A stretch of DNA of 64,000 bases, from assembly GCA_009746045.1 (NCBI GenBank), contig RPFO01001857.1, forward strand, positions 62,001 to 126,000. Direction: 5' to 3'. Shown piece by piece: positions 48,895 to 58,315 of this stretch (positions within the stretch are counted from its first letter, which is position 1; each line of letters opens with the position of its first letter). This DNA comes from Mesostigma viride. Its lineage: Eukaryota; Streptophyta; Mesostigmatophyceae; Mesostigmatales; Mesostigmataceae. The notes below the pieces were generated by a model, which saw only the letters and a list, made by a program, of their open reading frames with translations, had not been told where the DNA came from and ran no database searches. A program made the translations under genes and the position numbers.

Positions 48895-50586
48895 CTAGTT
48901 GCACTGCAGGCTGAGGCGCGCGGCCTCCGCGATCTGCGCCGGGTCGAAGTCCTCCTCCACGTCGATGGCGTCCCGGGCGCTGGTGCCCCGCCCCTGGCGG
49001 CGACGCCCCCCGCCCGAGGCGCGGAGGTGACCAGTGCCAGCCGTAGAGGGACCGGCGACCGTCGACTTGCCCTTCGCGGCCGCTGTCAGCTCCTGCTTGA
49101 AGGCCTCCACCATCGCCTTCAACTTCGCGTCGCTCCACTTGTCCGCGCTCAGGCCGCCCTCCTTCAGCAGGCCCGACACCACCTTCTTGCAGGCGGTCTT
49201 GATCACATCCGGTCCCTCGCTCATCAGCATCTCCGCGGCATTCTTGAACTCCCGCATGCCGGGGCTGAGCTCCGCAGCGTCGCGCGACAACAGAAAGGTC
49301 GCATACTCCTCCGAAGAGGCGGGGGCGCGGGTGGAACGCTCTACGATCTTCAACGCCGGGCGCGGGATGACAAAGCCGTTGAACTCGCACAGGGCGTCGT
49401 GCGAGTTGGCGTCCGTGGAGCTCTTGGACACGTGCAGACACCCCGCCCTGCCCTTGCTGTTGTCCGGACGCGTGAACTCCATCACGTTGCCGCAGTGGTA
49501 GTCCAGACCGCGGGGGCACACGCGCTCGTGCTCAAGGTCCTCGCCCCACGGGTACGTGTCCTCGCAGAACTTGCAGACTTCCACGTTCGTGTGTTCGAAG
49601 ATGAAGCTCGCCAGCTCCTGGTTGCGGACGAAGCCGCCCGCGTGGTCCTTCAGCGGCTTGGTGCAGATAGGACAGCGCTTGCAGAACGTGTTGGGGGTCT
49701 CGGTACCAGCGGGGGCGTAAAGGGGGTGGATCTCGTTGGCGCACTCGTTGCAGTGTAGAGGACGACAGGTGTGGTCGCCTTGCGCCAGCACGTACTTGAC
49801 AGGGTAGCGGACCTTCTCGCGGAAGGGACGAATGCACACCTCGCAGATGGCAACCATCTTGTTGGCCATGATCACCTTGCGGCGGGCGGCGGCGGTCTCG
49901 CACTTGGCCGCCTGGAGCTTCAACTTGAGCTCCTCGCGCTCCGCGCGCAGCTTCTCGGCCTCCTGCTTGTGCCGACAGTCGCCGCGGCAAGCGTCCTCGT
50001 GTCTTGGCTTCTTGTGCTTGCGAGCGTGCGCGTTGCTCGTGCCGGTCTCCGCCTGCGCGTGCGCCGGCGCCTGCAAGCCTGCGACCCAACCACGCGCAAG
50101 AACGAGCGCCTGCCGGAACGGTCAGCTGTCGGCCAACACCTGCAAAATCCAGCAGCTGGCGGAAAACAGAGGCCCGGAAGAGCATAGAAAAGCGCCAGGG
50201 ACTTACTCGGAGGGGGCGGGGCAATGGCGGGGGGGTGGGAAGCGGCGGGGACGGCGGCTAGCAGGCTCGGCGCAGGAGCTGCAGGCGCTTGCGAGTGACT
50301 GCTGACTTCGCCAGCTGGCAGCGCCGGGATGACCTGCTCGGCGAACGCGGCGAGCTCGGCGGGCGTCATCATCGGCGTGGTCTCGCTGTTAAGATCCCCT
50401 TCGACGACCTCCACATAAGCTGCAATCAAAAAAGCAGGGGTGCGATAGTGCGAGGGGGGGGGGGCGGGTGCGTCAGCGGCGGTTTCCAGCGACTGCCGGA
50501 ATTGACAGCTTGCAGGCGCCGGAAAACACAGGCGACAGGCGACGGGAAATGTACTTACACTCAGGCGAAGGGGTTTGCCACTCCAT
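48895..50586 (-). CDS. RING-type zinc finger / ubiquitin-interacting-motif protein with two predicted spliceosomal introns
   Basis: Predicted exons are 50586-50559, 50419-50207 and 50078-48895. Introns of 139 and 128 nt both begin GTAAGT; the first ends TTTTTTGATTGCAG and the second GGGTCGCAG. The spliced frame is exactly divisible by three and gives 474 residues. The product has an acidic/Pro-rich N-terminus, a coiled coil (AEKLRAEREELKLKL), a RING-like cluster at about 159-220 (ICEVCIRPF, PLHCNECANEIH, CKRCPICTKPL), a second Cys/His cluster (VCKFCEDTYPWG, then HERVCPRG and CGN) and a C-terminal UIM (EEDFDP then IAEAARLSLQ). This is the make-up of a ubiquitin ligase. It may be a host gene inside the viral locus or a captured viral gene. 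The unspliced frame has only a TTG start. Confidence 0.6.
50079..50206 (-). other. Predicted intron 2 of the RING gene
   Basis: Starts GTAAGT on the minus strand. The acceptor at 50079 was chosen because it alone, of four nearby AG sites tested, keeps the frame with exon 2. Confidence 0.5.
50420..50558 (-). other. Predicted intron 1 of the RING gene
   Basis: GTAAGT donor at 50558 and a pyrimidine-rich TTTTTTGATTGCAG acceptor. Exon 1 is only 28 nt and starts with ATG at 50586. Confidence 0.55.
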
Positions 50587-51239
50587 AATACCGCCAGCTG
50601 TCTGTTTCGGCAGAGTGCTGTTGTTCTGAGACAGGTGAGAAGGTTTGGCTGCACTAGGGGCCTGGGTTGGACTTTTATCCTTGTGTCAGGCGAGTTGGCA
50701 TATTCCAGGCATATTCCGGGCATATTCCGGGAATATTCCATGGTGACGGATGCCAAAAAATGGCCCTCTAGGATAGTATATGTTCCGACAGCTGCTGGAT
50801 TTGACAGGTGACGGATTATCGCGACACACTGTTACATCTGGCAGCTGCAAGATCCGGCGTGCTGCGGTTCGTCATCGGCGGGTCGTTGAATCCAGCAGCT
50901 GGCGGATCGGGCAGCTGCCGGATCTAGCAGCGGATGGTCGGGCGCTTGCACGCCGCCAAATCCCTCCCCTGGCGGATCCTGCAGCTGTCGGTCTGACACC
51001 GGCGAGTCGCTGGATCTAGCAGCTGGCGGATCCCGCGAGCGGCCGAAACCGAGGAGGGCCTCGCTATACGTGACAAATGCTAGTAGTCAACGTTTGGATT
51101 GTTTGAACCTGGAATTGTATAACCCCTTCCGGAAAGTTCATGTCTGTGTCGGCGAGGACGGTCATGTCGGCAAGGATGCAGCACTCCTCGACCATAAATT
51201 CGTCCACCTCGAAAAAGAGGCCCGATCCGAGCGCCAACC
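50587..51239. other. Gene-free region with short repeated motifs between the RING gene and KilA-N gene 1
   Basis: Holds a direct repeat of CATATTCC (50698-50742, GGCATATTCC and variants) upstream of the RING gene. A stretch at about 50800-51045 has GCAGCTG or CAGCTGGCGGATC recurring every 20-40 bases. Then comes the KilA-N leader with TGTCGGCGAGGA-type strings and a GACCATAAATTCG string shared with the second KilA-N leader. These look like promoter-proximal and degenerate repeats; no coding sequence is seen. Confidence 0.45.
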
Positions 51240-52012
51240 ATGGCGACCGTCCGCGGTCGAGCCCCTTTCACACACGCTCTGTTTCACTTGACGAGAGAGA
51301 CCGACAATTACTGGATATTCACGTTGAAGTCTTGTCCGACGTCGGAGTTGGACCCCTGCCAGGAAATCAGAGTCCGGAAGAGCGACCGAATGATCCATGG
51401 CCAGGGCTTGACCGCCGCGGCCTCGAATGGAAAGAAGCGCTTCGAGAGCTGGTTCAGGCTCGACAAGTCCAAGGACTTCATAGCGGCTCTCGGGAGGTCT
51501 CCTGACTTCCAGGACGGTGGTATCGACCAATCAGGCATAGCCCTCACAATTGAGGGCTATGACCAAGCCCCGTCGGACAATGTTTCCAACGTGGTGAAGA
51601 CCGTGAGGAGCGGACCGGTGTGTGAGCGAGGCATGTGGATCCATGCCAGATTGATCGACAAAGTCGTCGAATGGGCTAAGCAACCACTAACCCAAAAGAT
51701 AGAAGCACCCATTCAAGAACGAGTTGCACGAGCTATGCCGGGCAGCGAACGAGAAGTGCGATGTCCGACCGGCGTGATCGACATTATCTCCCATTGCCCC
51801 CCGTTATTGTGGAAGTGAAAGACGTCAAGGACTGGATGAAAGGCATCGGGCAGTTGTTTGGCTATGGGCATTATTTTCCGGGTTACAAGAAACGTTTACT
51901 CATCTTTCGGACGGACAGGACCAGTCCGGGACAAATCCAAAACATCAAAGAGGTATGCGAAGGATGCGGCATCGAACTCGCAATGTACGAGGATTTGTAC
52001 GGTGCTGTATGA
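51240..52012 (+). pseudogene. KilA-N protein with C-terminal PD-(D/E)XK-like domain, one frameshift
   Basis: N-terminal KilA-N DNA-binding domain: NYWIFTLKSCPTSELDP, then MWIHARLIDKVVEWAKQPL, where the W-I-H-x-x-L core is typical. In the frame after the break the C-terminus reads PPVIVEVKDVKDWMKGIGQL, then YKKRLLIFRTD and CGIELAMYEDL. With GVIDIIS just upstream this gives a D...E-x-K nuclease-like signature. The frames meet in a C6 run at 51794-51799, where one more C restores a continuous protein of about 257 residues. The N-terminal 140 residues are about as similar to the gene at 52216 as recent paralogues would be. Confidence 0.75.
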
Positions 52013-52039
52013 CTTCCGGCTGCCGTCACACATAACCGG

Positions 52040-52160
52040 GCTGTCCGGAACCTTCATGTCGGTGTCGGCAAATGAGATCGTGTCGGCGAGGACAGCCGTG
52101 TCGGTAAAGCGGAGCATGTCGGTGTCGGTAAGCGGATCATGTCGGCGAGGAGGACGCCCC
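52040..52160 (+). repeat. Degenerate TGTCGG tandem repeats in the leader of KilA-N gene 2
   Basis: TGTCGG recurs about nine times (for example CATGTCGGTGTCGG and GTGTCGGCGAGGA). A shorter version lies before KilA-N gene 1 at 51138-51175. The repeats were duplicated with the gene and expanded here; they may be regulator-binding sites. Confidence 0.6.
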
Positions 52161-52215
52161 TCTCGACAATAAATTCGCTCCATCGCGAACAGAGGTCCCA
52201 GACCGAGCACCAACA

Positions 52216-53094
52216 ATGGCGGCCATCCGTGGTCGAGCTCCTTTCACCCACGCGTTGTTTAAGTTGGCGAGAGAGACTGATCATCTTTGGATCTTCACGT
52301 TGAAGTCTTGTCCGGTCTTGGAAGTGGATCCCGCCCAAAACATCAAAGTCCGGAAGAGTGACCGAATGATCCATGCCCAGGACTTGACTGCTGCGGCCTC
52401 GAATGGAAAGAAGCGCTTCGACAATTGGTTCAGGCTCGACAAGTCGAAGGACTTCATAACGGCTCTCGGGAGGTCTCCTTACTTCCAAGACGCCGGTATC
52501 GGCCAATCAGGAATAGCCCTCACAAATGAGGGCTATGACCAGGCCCCATCGGACGACGTTCCCGGCGTGGTGAAGACTATGAAGACTGGGCCAGTGGACG
52601 AGCGAGGCGTGTGGATCCACCCCAAGTTGGTGAACGCGCTGACGATGTGGATCAGCCCGGACTTTCACGTTCAGGCCATGGACTGGGTCGACCGCATCCT
52701 GGCAGGCGACATCACCATGATGGAGGTGGTGCGAGACGCCCACGACGCGGTCCACGGCACGACGACGACCGTCGCCATCAACACGGTGTGCGAGTCCCGG
52801 AAGCGTCCCAATTACGTGGTGCCGGACCGGACGCTCCCCCCGAGCATGCGCGTGATCGCCAAGGACACCCAGCACATGCTGGGCGACTTCGTGGACTCGG
52901 CCGTCGCACACAAGGACGACGTGGGCAAAATCATGATGTTTTTGGGCGACAAGGCGTGCGAGGCGGCGACCGGTCATAACGCGGGGGCACTGAAGAGGCT
53001 CAACGGCGTCAAGAATGGCAGCGCCAGGGACCTAATGAACGAAGAGCAGCTCGAGAACGTCGATTACTTTATGCGCAAGGTCATGAGGCGTGCG
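52216..53094 (+). pseudogene. KilA-N protein copy 2, 5' part (upstream of LTR insertion)
   Basis: Starts MAAIRGRAPFTHALFKLARE, nearly the same as copy 1 for 140 residues, with the KilA-N core GVWIHPKLVNALTMWISPDF intact. The region after it differs entirely from copy 1: MDWVDRILAGDITMMEVV, then a helical domain (MRVIAKDTQHMLGDFVDSAV, GKIMMFLGDKACEAATG). The frame is intact up to 53094, where the LTR begins, and continues at 55246 after removing the element and one GTGCG copy. The two genes thus share a DNA-binding head with different effector ends. Confidence 0.85.
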
Positions 53095-53735
53095 TGTCAG
53101 AAATATTGAGACTTGTAGGTCGAAAACGATAGTGACAATTAAAGATTACGCTTTATTATCATTGCATATTAAATCTCGGACTACCACCGTTTGTCCACCA
53201 AAACCATGATGTGGCTCCCGGGTGGGGACCATAAGCGTCAGCCATAACTCATGGCTCAGACCTTAGGTAAGTGCAACGTAGGTTGCGTCTTCCTCTTATG
53301 CACAAAGGTGCACAAAGAGTGAGTGCTCGACAGGCTGGCACAAAGATTGCGTAGCTTATCTGAAATGTGCTGAGAATGCGTTACGCTAGCCAGATTCCGT
53401 TAACACTCTCTAGTCGAGTAGTACGACTGAATAGTACGCTAGCTATAGGTCGTAGGACCCTGAACGTACAAGTCTTGATATAATGTGCCGGTTCTCGTAG
53501 CTTCGGCACTAATATCTTAGTCACTCCGTGACCAAATCATGAGCCGTAACATGACACGTGCTCACTGCCCCAACACTGCATAATACTCTGCCGATATTAA
53601 TTATGGCCACAAATACGGCAGGCGGGTGCGATTATTAGGGACGCAACCCTAATACCTCCGTTTACAATGGATGGCCTATATGAAATATATTAACGGCAGG
53701 CAGTTGGGCACACAGGGTGAACTTCACCCCTGACA
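53095..53735 (-). repeat. LTR of the TRIM-like element (left)
   Basis: 641 bp, identical by eye to 54600-55240. Its termini differ from the AGTT-type LTRs elsewhere in the window, so it is a separate family. Confidence 0.92.
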
Positions 53736-54599
53736 CCCCCCTTGCACAATGCCTAAAGTGAAGACACTATGCAGGTACAATAGGGCCAAAAGTTTCTCCC
53801 CGCTCAATTCAGGCAAGAGCCTAAAAAGCTGGGTGGGGCAGCCAGGTATAAACTGGCTCTCACACACCCCTTGTTCAACTTAAGCCGGTACACGCTCTGG
53901 TAAATCCAATGGTATCAAAATGCCCCCCTTGTTGGGTAGTTGGTAGGACTTGCTAGGTATGATAACCAGCACATTCCCCTTACCCAGGAAGCTTGATCAC
54001 GATGAACCAATGTACCCATTGGGCATGAACATAAAGGAGAATTAAGACATGCACAAGCATGCCAACGCGGGGCACAATGCGCCCCCCCCCATGCTTTCAA
54101 AAGGATAAGCAATAACCAAAAAGGGCATCGGAATCAAAAAATTCCGACCTCTTCATTTCCATAGACAGCGCTGGCTTCTCGGCTCCGGGATCCCCGATGC
54201 CGCCGGCTCAATTCGCATAAAGATCGAGCACTTAAAACTCGAGCGAAACAGCGCCTTCCAACCGCACCCAAAAAAAGATAACCACAAAGCTCATTTTCGG
54301 CTCACGTTCGCTCCTGGCATGGATTGAACTTGGATCTTCTGTAGCGCCAGCCTTCAATCGGCATGTCTGCCGCAGCTGCACTCACGAAATCTGGTGCTTT
54401 TGCTGGAATCAGGAAATATATGGCCCAGCGGCTCTGTAGGCCGCGGCCGACTGGCCACTTCCAGGCCGAGTGTGCGGCTTGCCAACAACAATGCCGCGAA
54501 CTTCCGGGTAATATTCCATGACGTTACTTGCGTATCTCGCTAATTCGTAGCATGTCACGTTCTTCATCTTAACCCTAAGGTTTTTCTGTAATGGTTTTG

Positions 54600-55240
54600 T
54601 GTCAGAAATATTGAGACTTGTAGGTCGAAAACGATAGTGACAATTAAAGATTACGCTTTATTATCATTGCATATTAAATCTCGGACTACCACCGTTTGTC
54701 CACCAAAACCATGATGTGGCTCCCGGGTGGGGACCATAAGCGTCAGCCATAACTCATGGCTCAGACCTTAGGTAAGTGCAACGTAGGTTGCGTCTTCCTC
54801 TTATGCACAAAGGTGCACAAAGAGTGAGTGCTCGACAGGCTGGCACAAAGATTGCGTAGCTTATCTGAAATGTGCTGAGAATGCGTTACGCTAGCCAGAT
54901 TCCGTTAACACTCTCTAGTCGAGTAGTACGACTGAATAGTACGCTAGCTATAGGTCGTAGGACCCTGAACGTACAAGTCTTGATATAATGTGCCGGTTCT
55001 CGTAGCTTCGGCACTAATATCTTAGTCACTCCGTGACCAAATCATGAGCCGTAACATGACACGTGCTCACTGCCCCAACACTGCATAATACTCTGCCGAT
55101 ATTAATTATGGCCACAAATACGGCAGGCGGGTGCGATTATTAGGGACGCAACCCTAATACCTCCGTTTACAATGGATGGCCTATATGAAATATATTAACG
55201 GCAGGCAGTTGGGCACACAGGGTGAACTTCACCCCTGACA
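54600..55240 (-). repeat. LTR of the TRIM-like element (right)
   Basis: Second 641-bp LTR, followed by the GTGCG target copy. Confidence 0.92.
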
Positions 55241-55482
55241 GTGCGATCGCCGCCGGGGATGGGAGGGACTTTCACGAGATCGCCGTCTCCGTGAAAAGGG
55301 ACATGGAGACCTTCGTCGCGCCACCGTCCGGTCCGACGCCGATGGAGGTCGTGAAGAAGAACAAGGAGGACATGCGAAAGGATCTCTTGTTGACGCGCCC
55401 CTTGAACCTCGAAAGGTTCTACAGGCGTGTCCCAAAGGTGGACTCGACCATCAAGGGAGTGCGCGACCTGTCTGGTCCGTAG
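55241..55482 (+). pseudogene. KilA-N protein copy 2, 3' part
   Basis: Continues the interrupted frame with IAAGDGRDFHEIAVSVKRDM, then KKNKEDMRKDLLLTRPLNLE and ends RDLSGP with TAG at 55480-55482. Helical and charged. With the upstream part it gives a protein of about 370 residues. The end of this gene is copied, in diverged form, at about 55780. Confidence 0.8.
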
Positions 55483-56060
55483 GCGTACTATATGCGTATA
55501 TGCACGCGATACGGTAACCACGTTCCCAGTACCATCTCCTCTACCACGTGTCGCCGTATTAAGGGGTCAGAGCATTTCTGAGCCGACCTTCTTCACTGTC
55601 CGATATGACTCGTGTAATGATTCAACGATCGGGATTGCATGTAGGATTGTGTATGCCAATGCAATCTCAATATGGAATAAAGCGTATATTCGACTATTAC
55701 CACATACTCTTGGCACCGACAGCGAGAATCTAACTAGCTAGAACCAGATCACAGAGCAGGGGGAAACACGACGATCGAGGGGGCGCGACCTGTCTGGACA
55801 ATAGGACCTACGCGTATACGCGGGCGTTCAACCACGACCCGCCCTCAGGGTGCCACGTGTCGGTATGTGGAGAGGTCCTCTCACATGTGACTTGACCCTT
55901 CACCGCCGTTTGATTATGTTTACAGACCGATGCAACGGTCATGATGGCATGTTGGATGGTGTGTACAAATGAATGCTCGATACGGAATCAAGCGTATATT
56001 CGAACATGACCGCGTACCTCTGGCACCCATCTCGAGCCTCTAACTAGTATCTCCCTTTCG
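55455..56060 (+). repeat. Two diverged tandem copies of about 290 bp after KilA-N gene 2
   Basis: Both copies begin with GTGCGCGACCTGTCTGG-like sequence (the end of the KilA-N gene), share GCCACGTGTCG / ACCACGTGTCG, AAGCGTATATTCGA and TCTAACTAG in the same order, and run about 55455-55745 and 55780-56055. No gene is visible in either. They may be duplicated 3' flanks or remnants of a lost third KilA-N gene. Confidence 0.6.
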
Positions 56061-56108
56061 AGCACGAGGGCGGCGTTCGACATGTTCGCGACCGGGTCGA
56101 GCGGTCCA

Positions 56109-56725
56109 CGAAAAGTTCGGGCTATGCGGATAGCCCGAACTTTTCGGATAGCCCGAACTTTTCGCGAAAATCGCTAGGGAAAACGCAAACTACGAGCCAA
56201 ACTTTTTGCCATCTCCGAGCCATTTGAAAAGTTCGGGCTATGGTTCGGGCTATCGATTTATAGCCCGAACCCGACCATTTCTTCCCTTGGACGGGGTGGA
56301 TGGTGTATGCCTTGTCCTTTTCTCTCTCTCTCTCTCTTTCCTAACACATAAAATATAGACCTATTCCTAACACATATAAGATAGCCATGTTCCTAACACA
56401 TAAATATTTATGTGTTAGCAATGTCTCTATTTTTATGTGTTGGGAATAGGACAATCCTATATACCATATCCATGTATATTTTATGTGTTGGGAAAGGAGA
56501 GAGAGAGAAGAGAAAGCAAGCACCAAGGCATGCGCACACCCGTCCAAGGGGAGAAAAGGTCGGGTTCGGGCTATAAATCGATAGCCCGAACCATAGCCCG
56601 AACTTTTCAAATGGCTCGGAGACGGCGAAAAGTTTGGCTCGTAGTTTGCGTTTTCTCTAGCGATTTTCGCGAAAAGTTCGGGCTATCCCAAAAGTTCGGG
56701 CTATCCGCATAGCCCGAACTTTTCG
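56109..56725. mobile_element. 617-bp fold-back element with AGCCCGAAC sub-repeats
   Basis: The outer 20 bases (CGAAAAGTTCGGGCTATGCG) recur inverted at the right end. The arms are inverted over about 240 bp each, including a TC/GA microsatellite (56321-56338, reversed near 56495-56510), and the fold is at ATAAATATTTAT near 56405. Inside each arm AGCCCGAAC and its complement recur many times, making small hairpins. No coding sequence and no convincing target duplication were found. It is a MITE-like or foldback element unrelated to the 206-bp H units. Confidence 0.75.
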
Positions 56726-56786
56726 ATGTATCGCCTCCCCTCCCTCCCCTCCCCTCCCCTCGGACTCGTTCGCGGCTGCCGGAGAC

Positions 56787-57368
56787 ATGGCGATGGACAC
56801 GGGCAACCGTGAAGGCGCGTTCGTCCGGTCCAAAAATAAGTGCCGCGTCTGGGGTAGAAGACTCGCCATGCCTCTGAAGACGGCCAAGTCCGGATCCGAC
56901 TCGTGGTTCGAGGACCTCACGCTGCGTCCGCGCGCACCGGCGTCGACTCCATCGTCGTCGTCCGCTGCCACCACTAAGGCCGTCCGCACGTCCAAATCCC
57001 TCGCCCCTGCCCACCGCGTGTCCAAGGAGCCGCCCCCCAAGGACGTGCGATTCGAGGAGGAAGACGAGGAGGACGAGTCCCCGCCGGACGAGGACCAGGA
57101 GGAAGACGAGTTCGACGACGATCCCGAGGAAGAGGACGAGGAACCCGAGCAAGAGGAAGAGGAAGAGGAGGAGGAGCCTCCGTTGCCCCCTCCGAAACCC
57201 GCCCCTGCCCCGTCCCGTGCGCCGAGTCGCAAGTCCTCCGCCGCCTTGCCTGCGTCCGCCGCGCCCGCGGTCGAGGACTCTGTGAAGCGGTACGTCCGCA
57301 CGACGTACCGCACGGACCCGTCGTCGCTTCGTTCCCCGGCGCTGAAAGATGTTCTGCGGAATGCGTGA
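56787..57368 (+). CDS. Acidic low-complexity protein
   Basis: 193 residues. A short folded-looking N-terminus (VRSKNKCRVWGRRLAMPLK), then a Ser/Ala region, about 50 residues dominated by Glu and Asp, a Pro/Ala region, and a basic C-terminus (VKRYVRTTYRTDPSSLRSP). Acidic proteins of this type can act as histone-like or RNA-polymerase-binding factors, but no family is recognised. It is preceded by CCCCTCCCCT repeats at 56738-56760. Confidence 0.5.
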   Translation: MAMDTGNREGAFVRSKNKCRVWGRRLAMPLKTAKSGSDSWFEDLTLRPRAPASTPSSSSAATTKAVRTSKSLAPAHRVSKEPPPKDVRFEEEDEEDESPPDEDQEEDEFDDDPEEEDEEPEQEEEEEEEEPPLPPPKPAPAPSRAPSRKSSAALPASAAPAVEDSVKRYVRTTYRTDPSSLRSPALKDVLRNA

Positions 57369-57371
57369 ACG

Positions 57372-58312
57372 ATGATCGCGATCACGGAGTCCGTGATGGC
57401 GTCCCTCCTGTTCGCGTTGCTGACGATGGTCGCGCGGCTGTGGCGGGTCGCGTGCCGTCTGGGCCGCCGAATCGGCGCGCCGATCGACTCGGGGTCGGCC
57501 GTCGTGATCCATCGCGCGTACGTGTCGGACCACGACGCGTGGTTCGATGTGACGGAGCGGTTCCGCGACTGGTGGGCCGCCGCCGCCGCGAGGGATGAGT
57601 GGGGGGAGGCGACGGGATACGACCTCGCGTGCGAATGGGGCGTGTCGAACCGGCTCTCCGCCGAGACGCGCACCGCCGGGCTCCCCCCGGGCAGCCTGTC
57701 CGTGTCGTTCCGCCGCGGCGCCGAGTCGTTCTTGGTGACGTACCCTCTGTCGTGTCGTATTTCGTTCCCCCCCTGGAAAGATGAAGAGGAGACGGAGACG
57801 GTGCGACCCCCGGTCGACGCGAGGACGCGGCTCTCGCGCAAGGTTCTGTCGGCGACGTTCGGACGGTCTCGTCCGCACGCGGAGGACGAGGACTGCACAC
57901 GGTGCGTGGCGAGAAGTCTGGGTCCGCTCGGCGACTTCTACGCGTCCGCGGGTCTGCCGCAGTTCGTCTGGGCCCTGTGGAGACACGCGGAGATCGAGAA
58001 GTCGAGTCGCCGCGCCCTGCGAGCCTTGGGCCGGCGCCCGAGGCGAGGCCGGCTGTCCGCGCCCTCTCCGTGGGAGGACCGGGACGTGAGCGAGGGCGGG
58101 GCGAGGGCGAGGGCGGGGGCGGGGGCGAGGTCGAGGGCGAGGCGGACGTCGAGAAAGGAGGGGATTCGTCGGACCCGCCCTGTTTCCTGCGCGTCATCTT
58201 CGGCGACGGAAAAACCGTGGTGTACGATTCGAGATCGGTGACGGAGTCGCTCGGTTCCGGCGGGACGGCCCACTACACGTTCGACGCCGCGGCCGCGAAG
58301 AAGAGGGACTGA
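57372..58312 (+). pseudogene. Membrane-anchored hypothetical protein, one frameshift
   Basis: Starts MIAITESVMASLLFALLTMV, a signal anchor, followed by a folded region (SAVVIHRAYVSDHDAWFDVT, ESFLVTYPLSCRISF, SLGPLGDFYASAGLPQFVW). A GGGGCGAGGGC repeat near 58100-58140 breaks the frame. The other frame continues with CFLRVIFGDGKTVVYDSRSV and ends AAAAKKRD at 58312, four bases before the VLTF-2 gene. Joined length is about 313 residues. No family is recognised. Confidence 0.5.
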
Positions 58313-58315
58313 GGA

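Larger units (their letters stand above)
53095..55240 (-). mobile_element. Non-coding LTR element (TRIM-like) inserted in KilA-N gene 2
   Basis: A 2146-bp element with two 641-bp LTRs (53095-53735 and 54600-55240) that read identical by eye. Ends are TGTCAG and CTGACA, a perfect 6-bp inverted repeat with the canonical TG...CA, and GTGCG is duplicated (53090-53094 and 55241-55245). The 864-bp interior (53736-54599) has no gene; its longest frame (65 residues at 53915-54112) shows no retroelement motif. AAGGGGGG on the minus strand next to the left LTR could be a polypurine tract, which would make the right LTR the 5' one. It must rely on another element's enzymes. Confidence 0.93.

Noticed and set aside
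48895-50076. RING gene as a single unspliced frame starting at a TTG
   Set aside because: The splice model supplies an ATG, consensus donors and a phase-matched product, so it is preferred.
53915-54112. Possible gene inside the TRIM-like element
   Set aside because: 65 residues with no retroelement motif and no start context; random frame.
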